The notes: generated by a model from the letters alone, not told the origin. 59,796 nt of DNA from Cellulomonas hominis (GCF_901521055.1 NZ_CABEGA010000023.1:1-59796), one strand, 5' to 3'. Shown: positions 1-9,241, counted from the first letter of the stretch. Translations and numbers: made by a program.

Positions 1-156
1 GGCCTGGCCTGCTGCGCGATCGAGATGATGGCGACGGGCGGCAGCCGGTTCGACATCTCCCGGTTCGGCATGGAGGTGTTCCGCGCCTCGCCGCGCCAGT
101 CCGACCTGATGATCGTGGCGGGCCGGGGCAGCCCGAAGATGGCGCCCGTCGTCCGG
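1..156 (+). pseudogene. nuoB: NuoB internal fragment at contig edge, probably chimeric
   Basis: Frame 1 reads an internal NuoB segment (NADH-quinone oxidoreductase subunit B): [14 protein letters not shown], then [20 protein letters not shown] and KMAPVVR. The CC pair belongs to the N2 iron-sulfur cluster ligands of this family. Similarity stops after about residue 52, and the frame then runs antisense through an unrelated permease gene. Neither a NuoB start nor its C-terminal half is present, and no other nuo gene lies nearby. The piece GRGSPKM where the family usually has GRVSQKM suggests low-quality bases near the break. I read it as an assembly or library chimera at the contig end. A true genomic nuoB remnant is less likely. 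Confidence 0.75.
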
Positions 157-171
157 CCGGGGTGCGGCCCG

Positions 172-1134
172 TCAGCCCTTGACGGAGCCCGCCAGGAGGC
201 CGCGGACGAAGTACCGCTGGAGCGAGATGAACACGACCAGCGGCACCACCATCGAGATGAACGCCCCGGCGGTCAGCACGTGCCAGTCGCCGCCGCGGCT
301 GCCCGCCATCTCGGCGACCGCGACCGTCAGCGGCCGGGACCCCGGGCCGGCGAACGTCAGGCCGACCAGCAGGTCGTTCCACACCCACAGGAACTGGAAG
401 ATGCCGAACGCCGCGATCGCCGGGACGAGCAGCGGCAGCAGCACCTGGAAGAAGATCTTGACGTGCCCCGCGCCGTCGACGCGGGCCGCCTCCACCAGGG
501 AGGTCGGGATCTCCTTCATGAAGTTGTGCAGCAGGAAGATCGCCAGCGGCAGCCCGAAGATCGAGTGGGACAGCCAGACGGTCCAGAACGAGCCCGCGAC
601 GCCGGCGCTCACGTAGTCGCGCAGCAGCGGCACGAGCGCCACCTGCAGCGGGACGATCTGCAGCGCGAACACCGCCACGAACAGGATCTCCCGGCCGCGG
701 AAGTCGATCCACGCGAACGCGTACGCCGCGAGCAGCGCGATGGTGATCGGGATGACCACCGCGGGGATCGTGATGACGAACGAGTTGACGAAGTACGTCG
801 CCAGGTCCGCTCCCGACCCGAACAGCGCCTGGTCGTAGTTGTCGAGCGTGAACTCCGCGTCGCCGGTGAACACCGTCCACCAGCCGGAGCGGCGGATGTC
901 GAGCTCGGGCCGGAACGACGTGACGAGGAGCCCGACCGACGGGATCGTCCAGAGGATCGCGATGACGATGGCGATCAGCGACGCCCAGGGCGACGAGAGC
1001 TTGCCCTTGGTGGCGATGGCCCGCTTCTCGACACGGCTGAGCCGGCGGCCGCGGCCGCCCTGCCCGCCGGCGTCCGCGGTCTCGTCGACGGCCTGCGGGA
1101 TGGCCCCCGTGGGGGGCAGCGGAGTGGTAGTCAC
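172..1134 (-). CDS. Carbohydrate ABC transporter permease, MalG type
   Basis: Inner-membrane permease of a CUT1-family sugar importer, 320 residues, the normal length. A hydrophilic N-terminus of about 45 residues is followed by six predicted membrane segments. The cytoplasmic EAA loop that contacts the ATPase is clear ([17 protein letters not shown]), and the protein ends in the usual short basic tail (LLAGSVKG). The GTG start follows a strong GGAGGAGAT site. It overlaps the stop of the upstream permease by four bases (GTGA), so the two are translationally coupled. This is the last gene of the lacI/binding protein/permease/permease operon. No ATP-binding subunit is encoded nearby; as in other actinobacteria, a shared MsiK-like ATPase elsewhere probably energises it. 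The substrate is inferred to be an alpha-glucoside or similar oligosaccharide. Confidence 0.9.
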   Translation of the reverse strand: MTTTPLPPTGAIPQAVDETADAGGQGGRGRRLSRVEKRAIATKGKLSSPWASLIAIVIAILWTIPSVGLLVTSFRPELDIRRSGWWTVFTGDAEFTLDNYDQALFGSGADLATYFVNSFVITIPAVVIPITIALLAAYAFAWIDFRGREILFVAVFALQIVPLQVALVPLLRDYVSAGVAGSFWTVWLSHSIFGLPLAIFLLHNFMKEIPTSLVEAARVDGAGHVKIFFQVLLPLLVPAIAAFGIFQFLWVWNDLLVGLTFAGPGSRPLTVAVAEMAGSRGGDWHVLTAGAFISMVVPLVVFISLQRYFVRGLLAGSVKG

Positions 1135-2120
1135 CGGATCTCCTCCGACTTGCGCAGCTGCCGCACGTTGTAGACGACGATCGGGATCACGAGGATGAAC
1201 AGGATCACCGCGAGCGCCGAGCTGAGGCCCTGGTTGTTCTGCCGGAAGGCCTGCGTGTAGAACTCGTTCGCGATGACCTGCGTGTCGAACTGCCCGCCGG
1301 TCATGGTGCGCACGATGTCGAAGACCTTCAGCGTGCCGATGGCGATGGTCGTCAGGACGACCACGAGGGCCGGCCGGATGGACGGCACCGTGATGAAGCG
1401 GAACATCTTCATCCCGTGCAGGCCGTCGAGCCGAGCGGCCTCGATGATGTCGTCCGGGATCGCCTTGATCGCGGCGGACAGCACCGTCATCGCGAACCCG
1501 GTCTGGATCCAGACCATCACGACGATGAGGAACACCGTGTTCATCGGCGCGTTGATGAGGAACTGCTGCGGCTCCAGGCCGATCCAGACCAGCACCTGGT
1601 TCAGCAGACCGGTCTGCTTGACCCCGGGCTGGTCGGGCTTGAACTCGTACACGAACTTCCAGATGATCGACGCGCCCACCATCGAGATGGCCATCGGCAC
1701 GAAGACCAGCGCCTTCGCCAGCTTCTCGAACCGGGTCCGGTCGACCAGCACCGCGTACACGAGCCCGATCAGCGTCGCCGCGATGGGCACGAGGATGACC
1801 CAGATCGCGGTGTTCGCGAGGACGTTCTGGAACTGCCCCTCGGTCAGCGCGCGCTGGTAGTTGTCGACCCCGATGAACTCGTTCCCGCGCTTGTCGAAGA
1901 ACGAGTACCAGACGGTCAGCAGCGCGGGCCTCACGAGGCCCCACGCCAGCAGGAGCAGGGCGGGCCCGGCGAACGCCGCGGCCACCACCCAGCGGGGGAT
2001 CTTCTTCGGTCGGTCGACCAGAAGGAGGATCGCCCCCATCACGACGACGAACAGCAGGATCGCCACGCCCATGAGCGCGAACTTCTCCGCCACCGTGTCG
2101 GCATTCGTCAGCCAGTCCAT
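1131..2120 (-). CDS. Carbohydrate ABC transporter permease, MalF type
   Basis: Inner-membrane permease of the same CUT1 importer, 329 residues. It starts with an extra N-terminal hydrophobic helix (about residues 13-35) before the six-helix core. The EAA loop reads [18 protein letters not shown]. Sequence style and length resemble the AglF/alpha-glucoside permease subgroup, but the assignment of substrate is an inference. The ATG start lies 104 bases after the binding-protein stop, separated by a strong hairpin. Its stop overlaps the start of the next permease by four bases. The pair should form the heterodimeric channel. Confidence 0.9.
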   Translation of the reverse strand: MDWLTNADTVAEKFALMGVAILLFVVVMGAILLLVDRPKKIPRWVVAAAFAGPALLLLAWGLVRPALLTVWYSFFDKRGNEFIGVDNYQRALTEGQFQNVLANTAIWVILVPIAATLIGLVYAVLVDRTRFEKLAKALVFVPMAISMVGASIIWKFVYEFKPDQPGVKQTGLLNQVLVWIGLEPQQFLINAPMNTVFLIVVMVWIQTGFAMTVLSAAIKAIPDDIIEAARLDGLHGMKMFRFITVPSIRPALVVVLTTIAIGTLKVFDIVRTMTGGQFDTQVIANEFYTQAFRQNNQGLSSALAVILFILVIPIVVYNVRQLRKSEEIR

Positions 2121-2145
2121 GTGCCCCTCCGAGCCACGCCGGACC

Positions 2146-2181
2146 GCCCGGCCGGACGGGGAGGTCCCCGTCCGGCCGGGC
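2146..2181 (-). other. Intercistronic hairpin between binding protein and permease genes
   Basis: Perfect inverted repeat with 17-base arms (2146-2162 and 2165-2181) and a 2-base centre, all G/C rich, in the 104-base gap after the binding-protein stop. There is no T-run on the sense strand. In binding-protein-dependent operons such a structure commonly terminates part of the transcripts or protects the upstream mRNA 3' end, giving more binding protein than permease. That role is inferred here from position and stem strength. Confidence 0.7.
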
Positions 2182-2224
2182 AGGCCGTCCGTCGGTCAGT
2201 ACCTGGTCGAGACCCTTCCCGGGG

Positions 2225-3619
2225 TCAGGACGCAGCCGGCCAGGAGGCCTCGATCTGGTCCGTGACCTCCTGGGTGGAGGACCCGGTGAGCCAGTTGACG
2301 ATGCCGGTCCAGAACGTGCCGGCACCCACCTCGCCCGGCATCAGGTCGGACGCGTCGAACCGGATGACCGACTCGGGGTCGGAGAGGATCTCGGCCGACA
2401 GCTTGTCGAAGTCGGTGGCGAGGTTCTCCGGGTCGAGGCCGTTGTTCGCGCTGACCCAGCCGCCCATCGGGGTCGTCTTGGCCTTGGTGTTGGCCCAGTC
2501 GGCGCTGGACAGGTAGGTCTGGAACGCCTGCACCTCGGGACGGTCGTCGAACGCCGCCACGAACTCGGCGCCACCCAGGACCGGCTTGATGTCCGTCTGG
2601 TTGGTCGGCAGGTAGAACGCGTAGACGTCGCCGTCCGGCGCGACCTCGGTGCCCTCCGGCCACTGCGTGGCGTAGAAGTTCGCCGCGCGGTGCATCCAGC
2701 AGGTGCCGTCGAGGATCGGGAAGCCCGCGTCCGTCCACGGCGTGGTCGCGATGGAGTCGACGCCGCCGAGGCCCGCGTTCACGAACTCGTCGTTCTTGAG
2801 GATCTCGCCGGCGGTGTCGAACGCCTCGACGATCTGCGGGTCGTTGAACGGGATCTCGTGCGAGACCCACTGGTCGTAGACCTCGGGGCCGGCCGTGCGG
2901 AGCACGACGTCCTCGATGAAGTCCGTGCCCGGCCAGCCGGTGGCGTCACCGGACTCGACACCCGCGCACCACGGCATCGCGCCGTCGTCCACGATCTGCT
3001 GGGACAGGTCGATCATGTCGTCCCAGGTCTCGGGCACCTCGTAGCCGGCGTCCTCGAACATGGCCGGGGAGTACCAGACGAACGACTTCGCGTTCGCGCC
3101 GAGCGGGGCCGCGTAGAACGTCCCGTCGACCGAGCCGTACTCCTTCCAGCCCTCGGTGAAGAACTCGTCCACGTTCGCGGACGTGGCCTCGGGCGCGGGG
3201 ACGATGGCGTCCGGGAAGTCCTGGACGATCGTCTTCAGCAGGCCCGGCTGCGGGAGGTAGGCGATGTCCGGGGCGTTGCCGGCCTGGATGCGGACGAGCA
3301 GCTGCGCCTCGAACTCGCGCGAGCCCTCGTACTCCACCGTGACGCCGGTGCACTCCTCGAACGGCACGTACGAGTCGACCTGCGTCTGCTGCTCCGGCTC
3401 GACGATCGACGTGTAGATCGACACCGTCGTGCCCTCGAGGTCACCGAACTCCTCGTACGGCGCGCAGTCGATCTCGGTGCTCGCGCCCGCGTCGCCCCCG
3501 CTGTCGGTGCCCTCGTCACCGGTGTCGTCCCCACCGCCGGAACATGCGGTCAGGACGAGCGCCAGCCCGAGCCCGCCTGCGACCACGGCACCCGTGCCGC
3601 GTCGACGAATCCTGGTCAT
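2225..3619 (-). CDS. Extracellular carbohydrate-binding lipoprotein of ABC transporter
   Basis: Solute-binding lipoprotein (cluster B/family 1 sugar type), 464 residues with the chosen ATG. That start has GGTGGAGGC six bases upstream and gives a classic lipoprotein signal: TRIRRRG basic start, a hydrophobic core and a lipobox LTAC with the acylated Cys at residue 26. A glycine/aspartate-rich linker follows. An upstream in-frame start would add 30 residues before the signal peptide and is rejected. The protein delivers an oligosaccharide to the two permeases encoded downstream. Being the first structural gene after the operators, it should be the most strongly transcribed. Confidence 0.9.
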   Translation of the reverse strand: MTRIRRRGTGAVVAGGLGLALVLTACSGGGDDTGDEGTDSGGDAGASTEIDCAPYEEFGDLEGTTVSIYTSIVEPEQQTQVDSYVPFEECTGVTVEYEGSREFEAQLLVRIQAGNAPDIAYLPQPGLLKTIVQDFPDAIVPAPEATSANVDEFFTEGWKEYGSVDGTFYAAPLGANAKSFVWYSPAMFEDAGYEVPETWDDMIDLSQQIVDDGAMPWCAGVESGDATGWPGTDFIEDVVLRTAGPEVYDQWVSHEIPFNDPQIVEAFDTAGEILKNDEFVNAGLGGVDSIATTPWTDAGFPILDGTCWMHRAANFYATQWPEGTEVAPDGDVYAFYLPTNQTDIKPVLGGAEFVAAFDDRPEVQAFQTYLSSADWANTKAKTTPMGGWVSANNGLDPENLATDFDKLSAEILSDPESVIRFDASDLMPGEVGAGTFWTGIVNWLTGSSTQEVTDQIEASWPAAS

Positions 3620-3650
3620 GCTGCCTCCACCTCGTCGTGGTGCTCTTCCT

Positions 3651-3670
3651 CCGAGGCGGGAACGCCTCGG
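3651..3670 (-). other. Short 5'-UTR hairpin ahead of binding-protein gene
   Basis: Perfect 8-base stem (3651-3658 with 3663-3670) closing a 4-base loop, about 32 bases upstream of the binding-protein start and downstream of the operators. It probably stabilises the leader mRNA. No riboswitch architecture is visible around it. Confidence 0.45.
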
Positions 3671-3683
3671 TGCGTCGGTCCTA

Positions 3684-3720
3684 TGCAAGCGTTTACATAG
3701 CCGCTGCACAACCGCTTTCG
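3684..3720 (-). promoter_or_regulatory. LacI/GalR-family operators upstream of binding-protein gene
   Basis: Site 1 at 3684-3697 reads TGCAAGCGTTTACA, a near-palindrome around a central CG with the AANCGNTT core typical of LacI/GalR repressors. Site 2 at 3707-3720 (CACAACCGCTTTCG) is a weaker match with the same core. Both lie in the 102-base gap between lacI and the binding-protein gene, 65-100 bases upstream of its start. They are the likely targets of the adjacent LacI-type repressor. Confidence 0.75.
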
Positions 3721-3721
3721 G

Positions 3722-4744
3722 CTAACGAGTTGTCACGATTTGGTCACGTGGTGCGGCCGTGGACCCCCGGTCGACCAGCACCGTCGGGAACACGACCTCC
3801 TGCGGCACGGGTGCGCCGGTGATCATCTCGAGCAGCATCGAGGCCGCCGTCACCCCCTGGTCGTGGGCGTTCTGGGCCATCGTCGTCAGGCCCAGGTGCT
3901 CCCCCATCTCGTGCCCGTCGACCCCGACGACGGACACGTCGAGCGGCGTGCGCAGCCCCCGGTCGCGCAGCGCCAGCAGGGCGCCCATGGCCATCTCGTC
4001 CGACGCCGCGAACACCGCCGTGACGTCCGGCCGCCGGTCCAGCAGCGCGTGCATCGACGCCCGCCCGCCCGCGACGTCGAAGTGGCCGTGCACCTCCAGG
4101 CCGGTGTCGTCGAGCCCGCGGGCCCGCACCTCGGCGCGCCATCCCACCGCCCGCTGCACGGCCGGCGACCACGGGAGGGTGTCGTCCGGCTCGCCGCTCA
4201 GGTGCGCGATCACCCGGTGCCCGAGGTCCGCCAGGTGCGCGACCGCCCGCCGCGCGGTCGCGACGTCGTCGAGCCCGACGGTCACCCGCCCCGGTGCGCC
4301 GGCGCCCACGAACACCAGCGGGTAGTCCAGGTTCTCGAGCGCCTCGACCTCCTCGGCCTCCAGGGGCAGGCCCACCACGAGCACCCCGTCGACGCGGCGG
4401 CGCAGCACGTCGGGGTCCACGCGCATCCGCCGGTGGTCGCGGGACACCTCGAACGTGTAGAGCAGCGCGTCGAAGTCCTCCACCCGCAGGGCCCGCTCGG
4501 CGCCCTCGATCACGTTCGCGAAGAACCAGTGCGCCACCCACGGCGTGATGAGCCCGATCGTGCGGGTGCGCCCGGAGGCCAGCGACGCCGCGGACGGCGA
4601 CGGGACGTAGCCGAGCTCGTCGGCGGCGCGGCGCACCCGCTCGCGCGTGGCCTCGGTGACGTTCGGCAGACCGCGCAGAGCGCGCGACACGGTCGCGGTG
4701 GACACCCCGGCCACCCGGGCCACGTCGACGATGCCGTGCGCCAT
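3722..4744 (-). CDS. LacI-family transcriptional regulator of adjacent sugar transporter
   Basis: LacI/GalR-family repressor of 340 residues. The N-terminal HTH (IVDVARVAGVSTATVSRALRG) and the hinge helix (PSPSAASLASGRT) are complete, followed by a periplasmic-binding-protein-like effector domain from about residue 60 that ends in the usual PxxVVFPTxLVxRGS pattern. It sits directly upstream of the binding protein and two permeases on the same strand. It most likely represses them through the operators in the gap and is released by the imported sugar. GAGCGCT-type half-sites upstream of this gene suggest its own expression is also controlled by a LacI-type regulator. Confidence 0.9.
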   Translation of the reverse strand: MAHGIVDVARVAGVSTATVSRALRGLPNVTEATRERVRRAADELGYVPSPSAASLASGRTRTIGLITPWVAHWFFANVIEGAERALRVEDFDALLYTFEVSRDHRRMRVDPDVLRRRVDGVLVVGLPLEAEEVEALENLDYPLVFVGAGAPGRVTVGLDDVATARRAVAHLADLGHRVIAHLSGEPDDTLPWSPAVQRAVGWRAEVRARGLDDTGLEVHGHFDVAGGRASMHALLDRRPDVTAVFAASDEMAMGALLALRDRGLRTPLDVSVVGVDGHEMGEHLGLTTMAQNAHDQGVTAASMLLEMITGAPVPQEVVFPTVLVDRGSTAAPRDQIVTTR

Positions 4745-4792
4745 GGCGGGGATTGTGCTCCGCGGGACGGGGCGCGGTCCACCCCCTCCGGT

Positions 4793-4820
4793 GAGCGCTG
4801 TCCCTGTGGGAGCGCTACCG
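4793..4820 (-). promoter_or_regulatory. Two GAGCGCT elements, one close to a CebR-type operator, upstream of lacI
   Basis: Positions 4807-4820 read TGGGAGCGCTACCG, matching 12 of 14 bases of the known CebR operator TGGGAGCGCTCCCA. A second GAGCGCT core lies at 4793-4799, 17 bases away centre to centre. Both are 50-75 bases upstream of the lacI start. Cross-regulation by a cellobiose-type LacI repressor encoded elsewhere, or autoregulation, are both possible. Confidence 0.5.
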
Positions 4821-4831
4821 CAACCCGCAGG

Positions 4832-5653
4832 TCAGGCCGTCTCGCGCCCGATGCTGCGCAGCACGGCGACGGCGCCGTCGTCGGCGATCGTGCCGGTGAC
4901 CTCGTCCGCCGCCGCGCGCACCGGGTCCGCCGCGTGGCCCATCGCGACGCCGCGCGCCGCCCACTGGAGCATCTCGATGTCGTTCGCCCCGTCGCCGACC
5001 GCCACCGTCGCGAACGGCTCGACGTCCAGCTCCCGCCGCAGCTCCTCCAGGGCGCTGGCCTTGGACACGCCGCCCGGCGTCAGGTCCAGCCACGCGGACC
5101 AGCCGACGGCGTAGCTGACCTGCCGCAGGCCGACGCGCTCGACCAGCGCCTGGAACTCCTCGGGCGTGCTGCCCGGGTCACGCACGACGACGCGGGTCGC
5201 GGGCTCCGCGACCAGCCGGTCGAACGGCACGACCTCCTGGTCACCGGTGAGCTCGCCGTCCGGGAACGGCCGCGACACCCGGAACCCCCGCCCGAGGTCC
5301 TCGACCGCGAACAGCGCGTCGGGGAGCTCGAGCTGCAGCACCCGCAGGGCCGGCTCGGGGTCGAAGGTCGTCATGCTCGTGACCTCGTAGCCCTCGGTGA
5401 ACGACGGGTGCACCCGCGCCGTCACGGCTCCGTTGGAGCAGACCGCCCAGCCGTCCTCGAGGCCCAGCTCCACCATGACGGGCACGGTGCTGCGGACCGC
5501 CCGGCCGGTGGCCAGCACGACGTGGGCGCCGGCATCCCGCAGCGACGCCACGCACGCGCGCACGTCGTCGGAGATCACGCCGTCGTACGTCATGAGCGTG
5601 CCGTCGACGTCGAGGGCGACGAGCGTGCCGGCCACGGTCCGCGGGTGGCTCAT
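4832..5653 (-). CDS. HAD-superfamily Cof-type sugar phosphatase
   Basis: Haloacid-dehalogenase superfamily hydrolase of the Cof/YidA type (IIB cap), 273 residues. Motif I is [11 protein letters not shown] with the nucleophile and acid/base aspartates, motif II is LATGR, the lysine motif III is SKASALEEL, and motif IV is [13 protein letters not shown]. The set is intact, so it should dephosphorylate a small phosphorylated metabolite, probably a sugar phosphate, in the cytoplasm. The ATG start overlaps the serS stop by four bases (ATGA), so translation is coupled to serS. This linkage is common in actinobacteria but does not reveal the substrate. Upstream in-frame extension is antisense to serS and was rejected. 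Confidence 0.9.
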   Translation of the reverse strand: MSHPRTVAGTLVALDVDGTLMTYDGVISDDVRACVASLRDAGAHVVLATGRAVRSTVPVMVELGLEDGWAVCSNGAVTARVHPSFTEGYEVTSMTTFDPEPALRVLQLELPDALFAVEDLGRGFRVSRPFPDGELTGDQEVVPFDRLVAEPATRVVVRDPGSTPEEFQALVERVGLRQVSYAVGWSAWLDLTPGGVSKASALEELRRELDVEPFATVAVGDGANDIEMLQWAARGVAMGHAADPVRAAADEVTGTIADDGAVAVLRSIGRETA

Positions 5654-6954
5654 CGCGACGCGCCCCCCGCCGGCCGCTGCGGCTCCAGCACCTCGAGGCC
5701 GCCGAGGTACGGGCGCAGGCCCTCCGGGACCCGGACGGAGCCGTCGGCCTGCTGGTGGTTCTCCAGGATCGCGACGATCCACCGGGTCGTCGCCAGGGTG
5801 CCGTTCAGCGTCGCGACCGGCCGGACCTCGCCCTCGGGGGTGCGCTCCCGCACGCCGAGGCGGCGGGCCTGGAACGTCGTGCAGTTCGACGTCGACGTCA
5901 GCTCCAGGTACCGCTCCTGGCTCGGGAGCCACGCCTCGCAGTCGAACTTGCGCGCCGCGCTGGACCCGAGGTCGCCCGCCGCGGTGTCGATCACCCGGTA
6001 CGGCAGCTCGGCCAGGGCGAGCATCTCCTCCTCCCAGGCCAGGATGCGGCGGTGCTCGTCCGCGGCGTCCTCGACCGTCGTGTAGGAGAACGCCTCGACC
6101 TTGTGGAACTGGTGCACGCGGATGATGCCGCGGGTGTCCTTGCCGTACGACCCGGCCTCGCGCCGGTAGCAGGCCGACCAGCCGGCGTACCGCTTGGGGC
6201 CGGCCGACAGGTCGAGGATCTCCCCCGAGTGGTAGCCGGCGAGCGCGACCTCGCTGGTGCCGACCAGGTACAGGTCGTCGGCCTCCAGCCGGTAGACCTC
6301 GTCGGCGTGCGCGCCGAGGAACCCGGTGCCCGCCATCACCTCCGGCTTGACCAGCGTCGGCGTGATGACCGGCGTGAAGCCCGCGCGGAGCGCGAGGTCG
6401 ACCGCCGCGTTCAGCAGCGCCAGCTCCAGGCGGGCGCCGACGCCCGTCAGGTAGTAGAAGCGCGCACCGGAGACCTTCGCGCCGCGCTCGGTGTCGATCG
6501 CCTGCAGGCCCTCGCCGAGCTCCAGGTGGTCCCGGACGCGGAAGTCCGGGCCGAGCTCGGCGGCGAAGTCGCGGGGGGTGCCCTCGTGGCGGAGCACGAC
6601 GTAGTCGTCCTCGCCGCCGGCCGGCACGCCCTCCTCGACGACGTTGCCGATCCGCCGCGCGAGCTCGGTGGCCAGCGCCTCCGCGGCGTCCGCGTCGGCC
6701 TGCAGGGCCTTCACCTGCTCCGCGAGCCGCTTGCCCTGCGCGAGCAGGTCCTGCTTCTCGTCGCCCTGCGCGGAGGCGACCTTCTTGCCCAGGGACTTCT
6801 GCTCCGCACGCAGCGTCTCGAAGTCCGTCAGGGCCGCACGCCGCCGGGCGTCCGCGTCGAGCACCTGGTCCACCAGGCCCGGGTCGTCGCCGCGCGCCAC
6901 CTGGCTCGCTCGGACGACGTCGGGGTCCTGCCGCAGCAGCTTCAGATCGATCAC
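5650..6954 (-). CDS. serS: Seryl-tRNA synthetase
   Basis: Charges tRNA-Ser in the cytoplasm; class II synthetase of 434 residues, full length. The N-terminal coiled-coil arm that grips the long variable arm of tRNA-Ser spans about residues 28-100. TSE at 233-235 is in the serine/ATP pocket. Motif 2 is [15 protein letters not shown] (262-276) and motif 3 ends [13 protein letters not shown] (387-399). The ATG start is followed by the conserved [12 protein letters not shown] opening. It is the first gene of a two-gene unit with the HAD phosphatase. Confidence 0.98.
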   Translation of the reverse strand: MIDLKLLRQDPDVVRASQVARGDDPGLVDQVLDADARRRAALTDFETLRAEQKSLGKKVASAQGDEKQDLLAQGKRLAEQVKALQADADAAEALATELARRIGNVVEEGVPAGGEDDYVVLRHEGTPRDFAAELGPDFRVRDHLELGEGLQAIDTERGAKVSGARFYYLTGVGARLELALLNAAVDLALRAGFTPVITPTLVKPEVMAGTGFLGAHADEVYRLEADDLYLVGTSEVALAGYHSGEILDLSAGPKRYAGWSACYRREAGSYGKDTRGIIRVHQFHKVEAFSYTTVEDAADEHRRILAWEEEMLALAELPYRVIDTAAGDLGSSAARKFDCEAWLPSQERYLELTSTSNCTTFQARRLGVRERTPEGEVRPVATLNGTLATTRWIVAILENHQQADGSVRVPEGLRPYLGGLEVLEPQRPAGGASR

Positions 6955-7037
6955 ACGGCGAGCCTACCGACCGCGCCGCGCGGCACGACCCGCCGGCCAC
7001 CTGTGCCGGTGCCGGTGTTCACCCGTAGATTCCTCGC

Positions 7038-8213
7038 ATGACCTGGGAGGGATGGCTCGCCGTCGTCGCGGCCGTGCTGTCGGTCATCGCTCTCGTGGTC
7101 GCCGTCCAGGCGTGGCGCGGCCTGGCCGCGCAGCGGCGCGGGCTCCCCGCACGACGCGGGACGGACCCCGTGCCCGCCGCGTCGGCCGGCGAGGGCGCCG
7201 GCACCGCGGGACCGTCGCCGCGCGGCCCGCTCGTCGCCTTCGTGGCCAACCCCTCCAAGCCGGACGTGCCGGACCTGCGCGCCACCGTCCGCCGCGCGTG
7301 CGCGGAGCAGTACCTGCCCGAGCCGCTGTGGCTGGAGACGACGCTCGAGGACCCGGGCATCGGGCAGGCCCGTGAGGCGGTCGCCCGCGGCGCCGACGTC
7401 GTCGTGGCGCTCGGCGGCGACGGCACCGTGCGCGCCGTCGCCGAGGCGCTCGTCGGCACCGGCGTGCCGATGGGGCTCATCCCCGTCGGCACCGGCAACC
7501 TGCTCGCGCGGAACCTCGACATCCCGCTCGGCGACCCGCTGGCCGCGCTGCAGATCGCGCTCGACGGCACCGACCGCACCATCGACGTCGGCTGGATCAA
7601 GGTGCTCGCCTTCGAGTCCGACGTGCAGGACGACATCGCCGAGGCCGCCGACGACCTGCCCGCCGACACCGACGTGCCCCGCGACCACATCTTCCTGGTG
7701 ATCGCGGGCATCGGCTTCGACGCGGCGATGGTCGCGGACGCCGACGACGACCTCAAGGCGCGGGTCGGCTGGGTCGCGTACTTCGTCGCCGGCATCAAGC
7801 ACCTGCACGGCCGGCGCCTGCGCACCGTCGTCCGCCTGGACGACGCCCCCGAGGCGCCGGCGCGCGTCCGGAGCCTGCTCATCGGCAACTGCGGGCGCCT
7901 GCCCGGGGGCATCACGCTGCTGCCCGACGCCCTGCTCGACGACGGCTGGCTCGACGTCGCCGCGATCGACACCCGCGGCGGCGTGGCGGGATGGGCGCAG
8001 CTGCTCGGCGAGGTCGTGCTGCAGGGCGTCGGCGTCCGCAGCCAGATGCCCGCGAAGATCGGCCGCATCGACCACGCCCGGGCCCGGGAGGTCCACGTCA
8101 CGGTGGGCGGCGGCGAGTTCGTGCAGGTCGACGGGGACGTGCTGGGCAGGGCCACGGAGATCTCCGCGCGGGTGGACCCGGGCGCGCTGGTCGTCCGGGT
8201 CGCGCAGGCCTGA
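7038..8213 (+). CDS. Membrane-anchored diacylglycerol kinase-family lipid kinase
   Basis: DAGK catalytic-domain protein of 391 residues. One predicted membrane helix at residues 5-27 and a flexible linker precede the kinase domain. The nucleotide site is intact: ALGGDGTVRAVAEAL and then PVGTGNLLARNLDIPL. Family members phosphorylate diacylglycerol or related lipids at the inner membrane face. The N-terminal anchor is less common than in the soluble DgkB/YegS forms. It is divergent from serS and convergent with pheA. The stop codon lies inside the first copy of a 20-base tandem repeat, so the exact C-terminus may vary between strains. Confidence 0.85.
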   Translation: MTWEGWLAVVAAVLSVIALVVAVQAWRGLAAQRRGLPARRGTDPVPAASAGEGAGTAGPSPRGPLVAFVANPSKPDVPDLRATVRRACAEQYLPEPLWLETTLEDPGIGQAREAVARGADVVVALGGDGTVRAVAEALVGTGVPMGLIPVGTGNLLARNLDIPLGDPLAALQIALDGTDRTIDVGWIKVLAFESDVQDDIAEAADDLPADTDVPRDHIFLVIAGIGFDAAMVADADDDLKARVGWVAYFVAGIKHLHGRRLRTVVRLDDAPEAPARVRSLLIGNCGRLPGGITLLPDALLDDGWLDVAAIDTRGGVAGWAQLLGEVVLQGVGVRSQMPAKIGRIDHARAREVHVTVGGGEFVQVDGDVLGRATEISARVDPGALVVRVAQA

Positions 8214-8252
8214 GCGGTCGCGCGCAGGCCTGAGCGGTCGCGCGGGCCTGAG
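8201..8252. repeat. 20-bp tandem repeat spanning the lipid-kinase stop codon
   Basis: Two perfect tandem copies of a 20-base unit at 8201-8220 and 8221-8240, followed by a partial third copy (8241-8252) with a 2-base deletion. The first copy includes the TGA of the lipid kinase; the rest fills the gap to the end of pheA. It looks like replication slippage. Confidence 0.9.
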
Positions 8253-8254
8253 GC

Positions 8255-9241
8255 TCAGACGCTGTCGCCGCTGCGCACCCCGCGCAGCCAGTCCCGCGCG
8301 GCGCGGAAGTCCGCGTCCGCGGTGCCGATGTGCACGTCCGCGGGCTGCCCGTCCGCGCGGGGGTAGGAGCCGAGGTACCGCACGTGGGGGCACACCCGGT
8401 GCAGGCCCATGAACGCCTCGCCCATCCGCTCCTCGGTGATGTGCCCCTCGGCGTCCATCGAGAACGAGTACCGGCCGAGCGAGTCGCCGATCGGGCGGGA
8501 CTCGATGCGGGACAGGTTCACGCCGCGGGCGGCGAACTGCTCGAGCATCGTGAGCAGCGCGCCGGCCTCGTTGCTCGGCAGGTGCACGACGAGCGTGGTC
8601 TTGTCCGCGCCGGTCGGGGCGGGGATGTCCCCCGGGCGGCCGATGACGACGAACCGGGTCACGGCGTGCGGGTTGTCCGCCACGCCCTCGGCGAGCACCT
8701 GGAGCCCGTAGTGCGCGACGGCGGCCGGGGGGACGAGCGCGGCGTCGAAGCCCAGGGCGTCGGAGCCCAGCGCGTCGGAGCCCAGCGCGTCGGAGCCGCC
8801 CGGTGCCGCCTGGGCGAGCAGCGCCGCGGGGGCGGTGTTCGACGTGGCCGGGACGTGCGTCGCCCCGGGCAGGTGGGCGGCGAGCCAGCGGCGGCACTGC
8901 ACCCAGGCGTGCGGGTGGGCGGCCACGGCCCGCACGTCCGCGAGCGCCACGCCCGGGCGCCCGACCAGCGTGAACCCGACGGGCACGAGCACCTCGCGCT
9001 GCAGAACCAGGGGGCTGCCGACCGCGAGCGCGTCGAGAGTCGCGGTGACCCCGCCCTCCATCGTGCTCTCGATGGCCACGACCGCGTGGTCGGCCTCCCC
9101 GGTGCGGACGGCCTCGATCGCGGACACCACGTCCGCCTGCGGCAGGTAGTCCGCGTCCTCCGGGCTCGCGACCTGCCGCAGCGCGACCTCCGTGAAGGTG
9201 CCCGCGGGGCCGAGGTAGGCGTAGCGGGGGCGGCCGGGCAT
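8255..9241 (-). CDS. pheA: Prephenate dehydratase
   Basis: Converts prephenate to phenylpyruvate in phenylalanine biosynthesis; 328 residues in the stand-alone PDT-ACT layout. The PDT domain covers about residues 5-200, opening YLGPAGTFTEVAL and containing the catalytic TRF at 195-197. The ACT domain (about 214-295) has GALLTMLEQFAARGVNL and ESRP (247-250), which bind phenylalanine for feedback control. The ATG start has GGAGG upstream. Oddity: residues 150-164 are three copies of SDALG, coded by a 15-base triplicate at 8750-8794 in the loop between lobes. This is an in-frame expansion unlikely to destroy activity. Confidence 0.95.
   Translation of the reverse strand: MPGRPRYAYLGPAGTFTEVALRQVASPEDADYLPQADVVSAIEAVRTGEADHAVVAIESTMEGGVTATLDALAVGSPLVLQREVLVPVGFTLVGRPGVALADVRAVAAHPHAWVQCRRWLAAHLPGATHVPATSNTAPAALLAQAAPGGSDALGSDALGSDALGFDAALVPPAAVAHYGLQVLAEGVADNPHAVTRFVVIGRPGDIPAPTGADKTTLVVHLPSNEAGALLTMLEQFAARGVNLSRIESRPIGDSLGRYSFSMDAEGHITEERMGEAFMGLHRVCPHVRYLGSYPRADGQPADVHIGTADADFRAARDWLRGVRSGDSV
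8750..8794. repeat. 15-bp in-frame triplicate repeat inside pheA
   Basis: Three head-to-tail 15-base units (8750-8764, 8765-8779, 8780-8794), the last two identical and the first with one change. They add SDALG repeats to prephenate dehydratase. The length keeps the frame. Confidence 0.9.

Noticed and set aside
2212..2224. DasR-like TGGTCGAGACC
   Set aside because: It lies just after the binding-protein stop next to a terminator-like hairpin, not in a promoter, and differs from the DasR consensus at two of 12 core bases.
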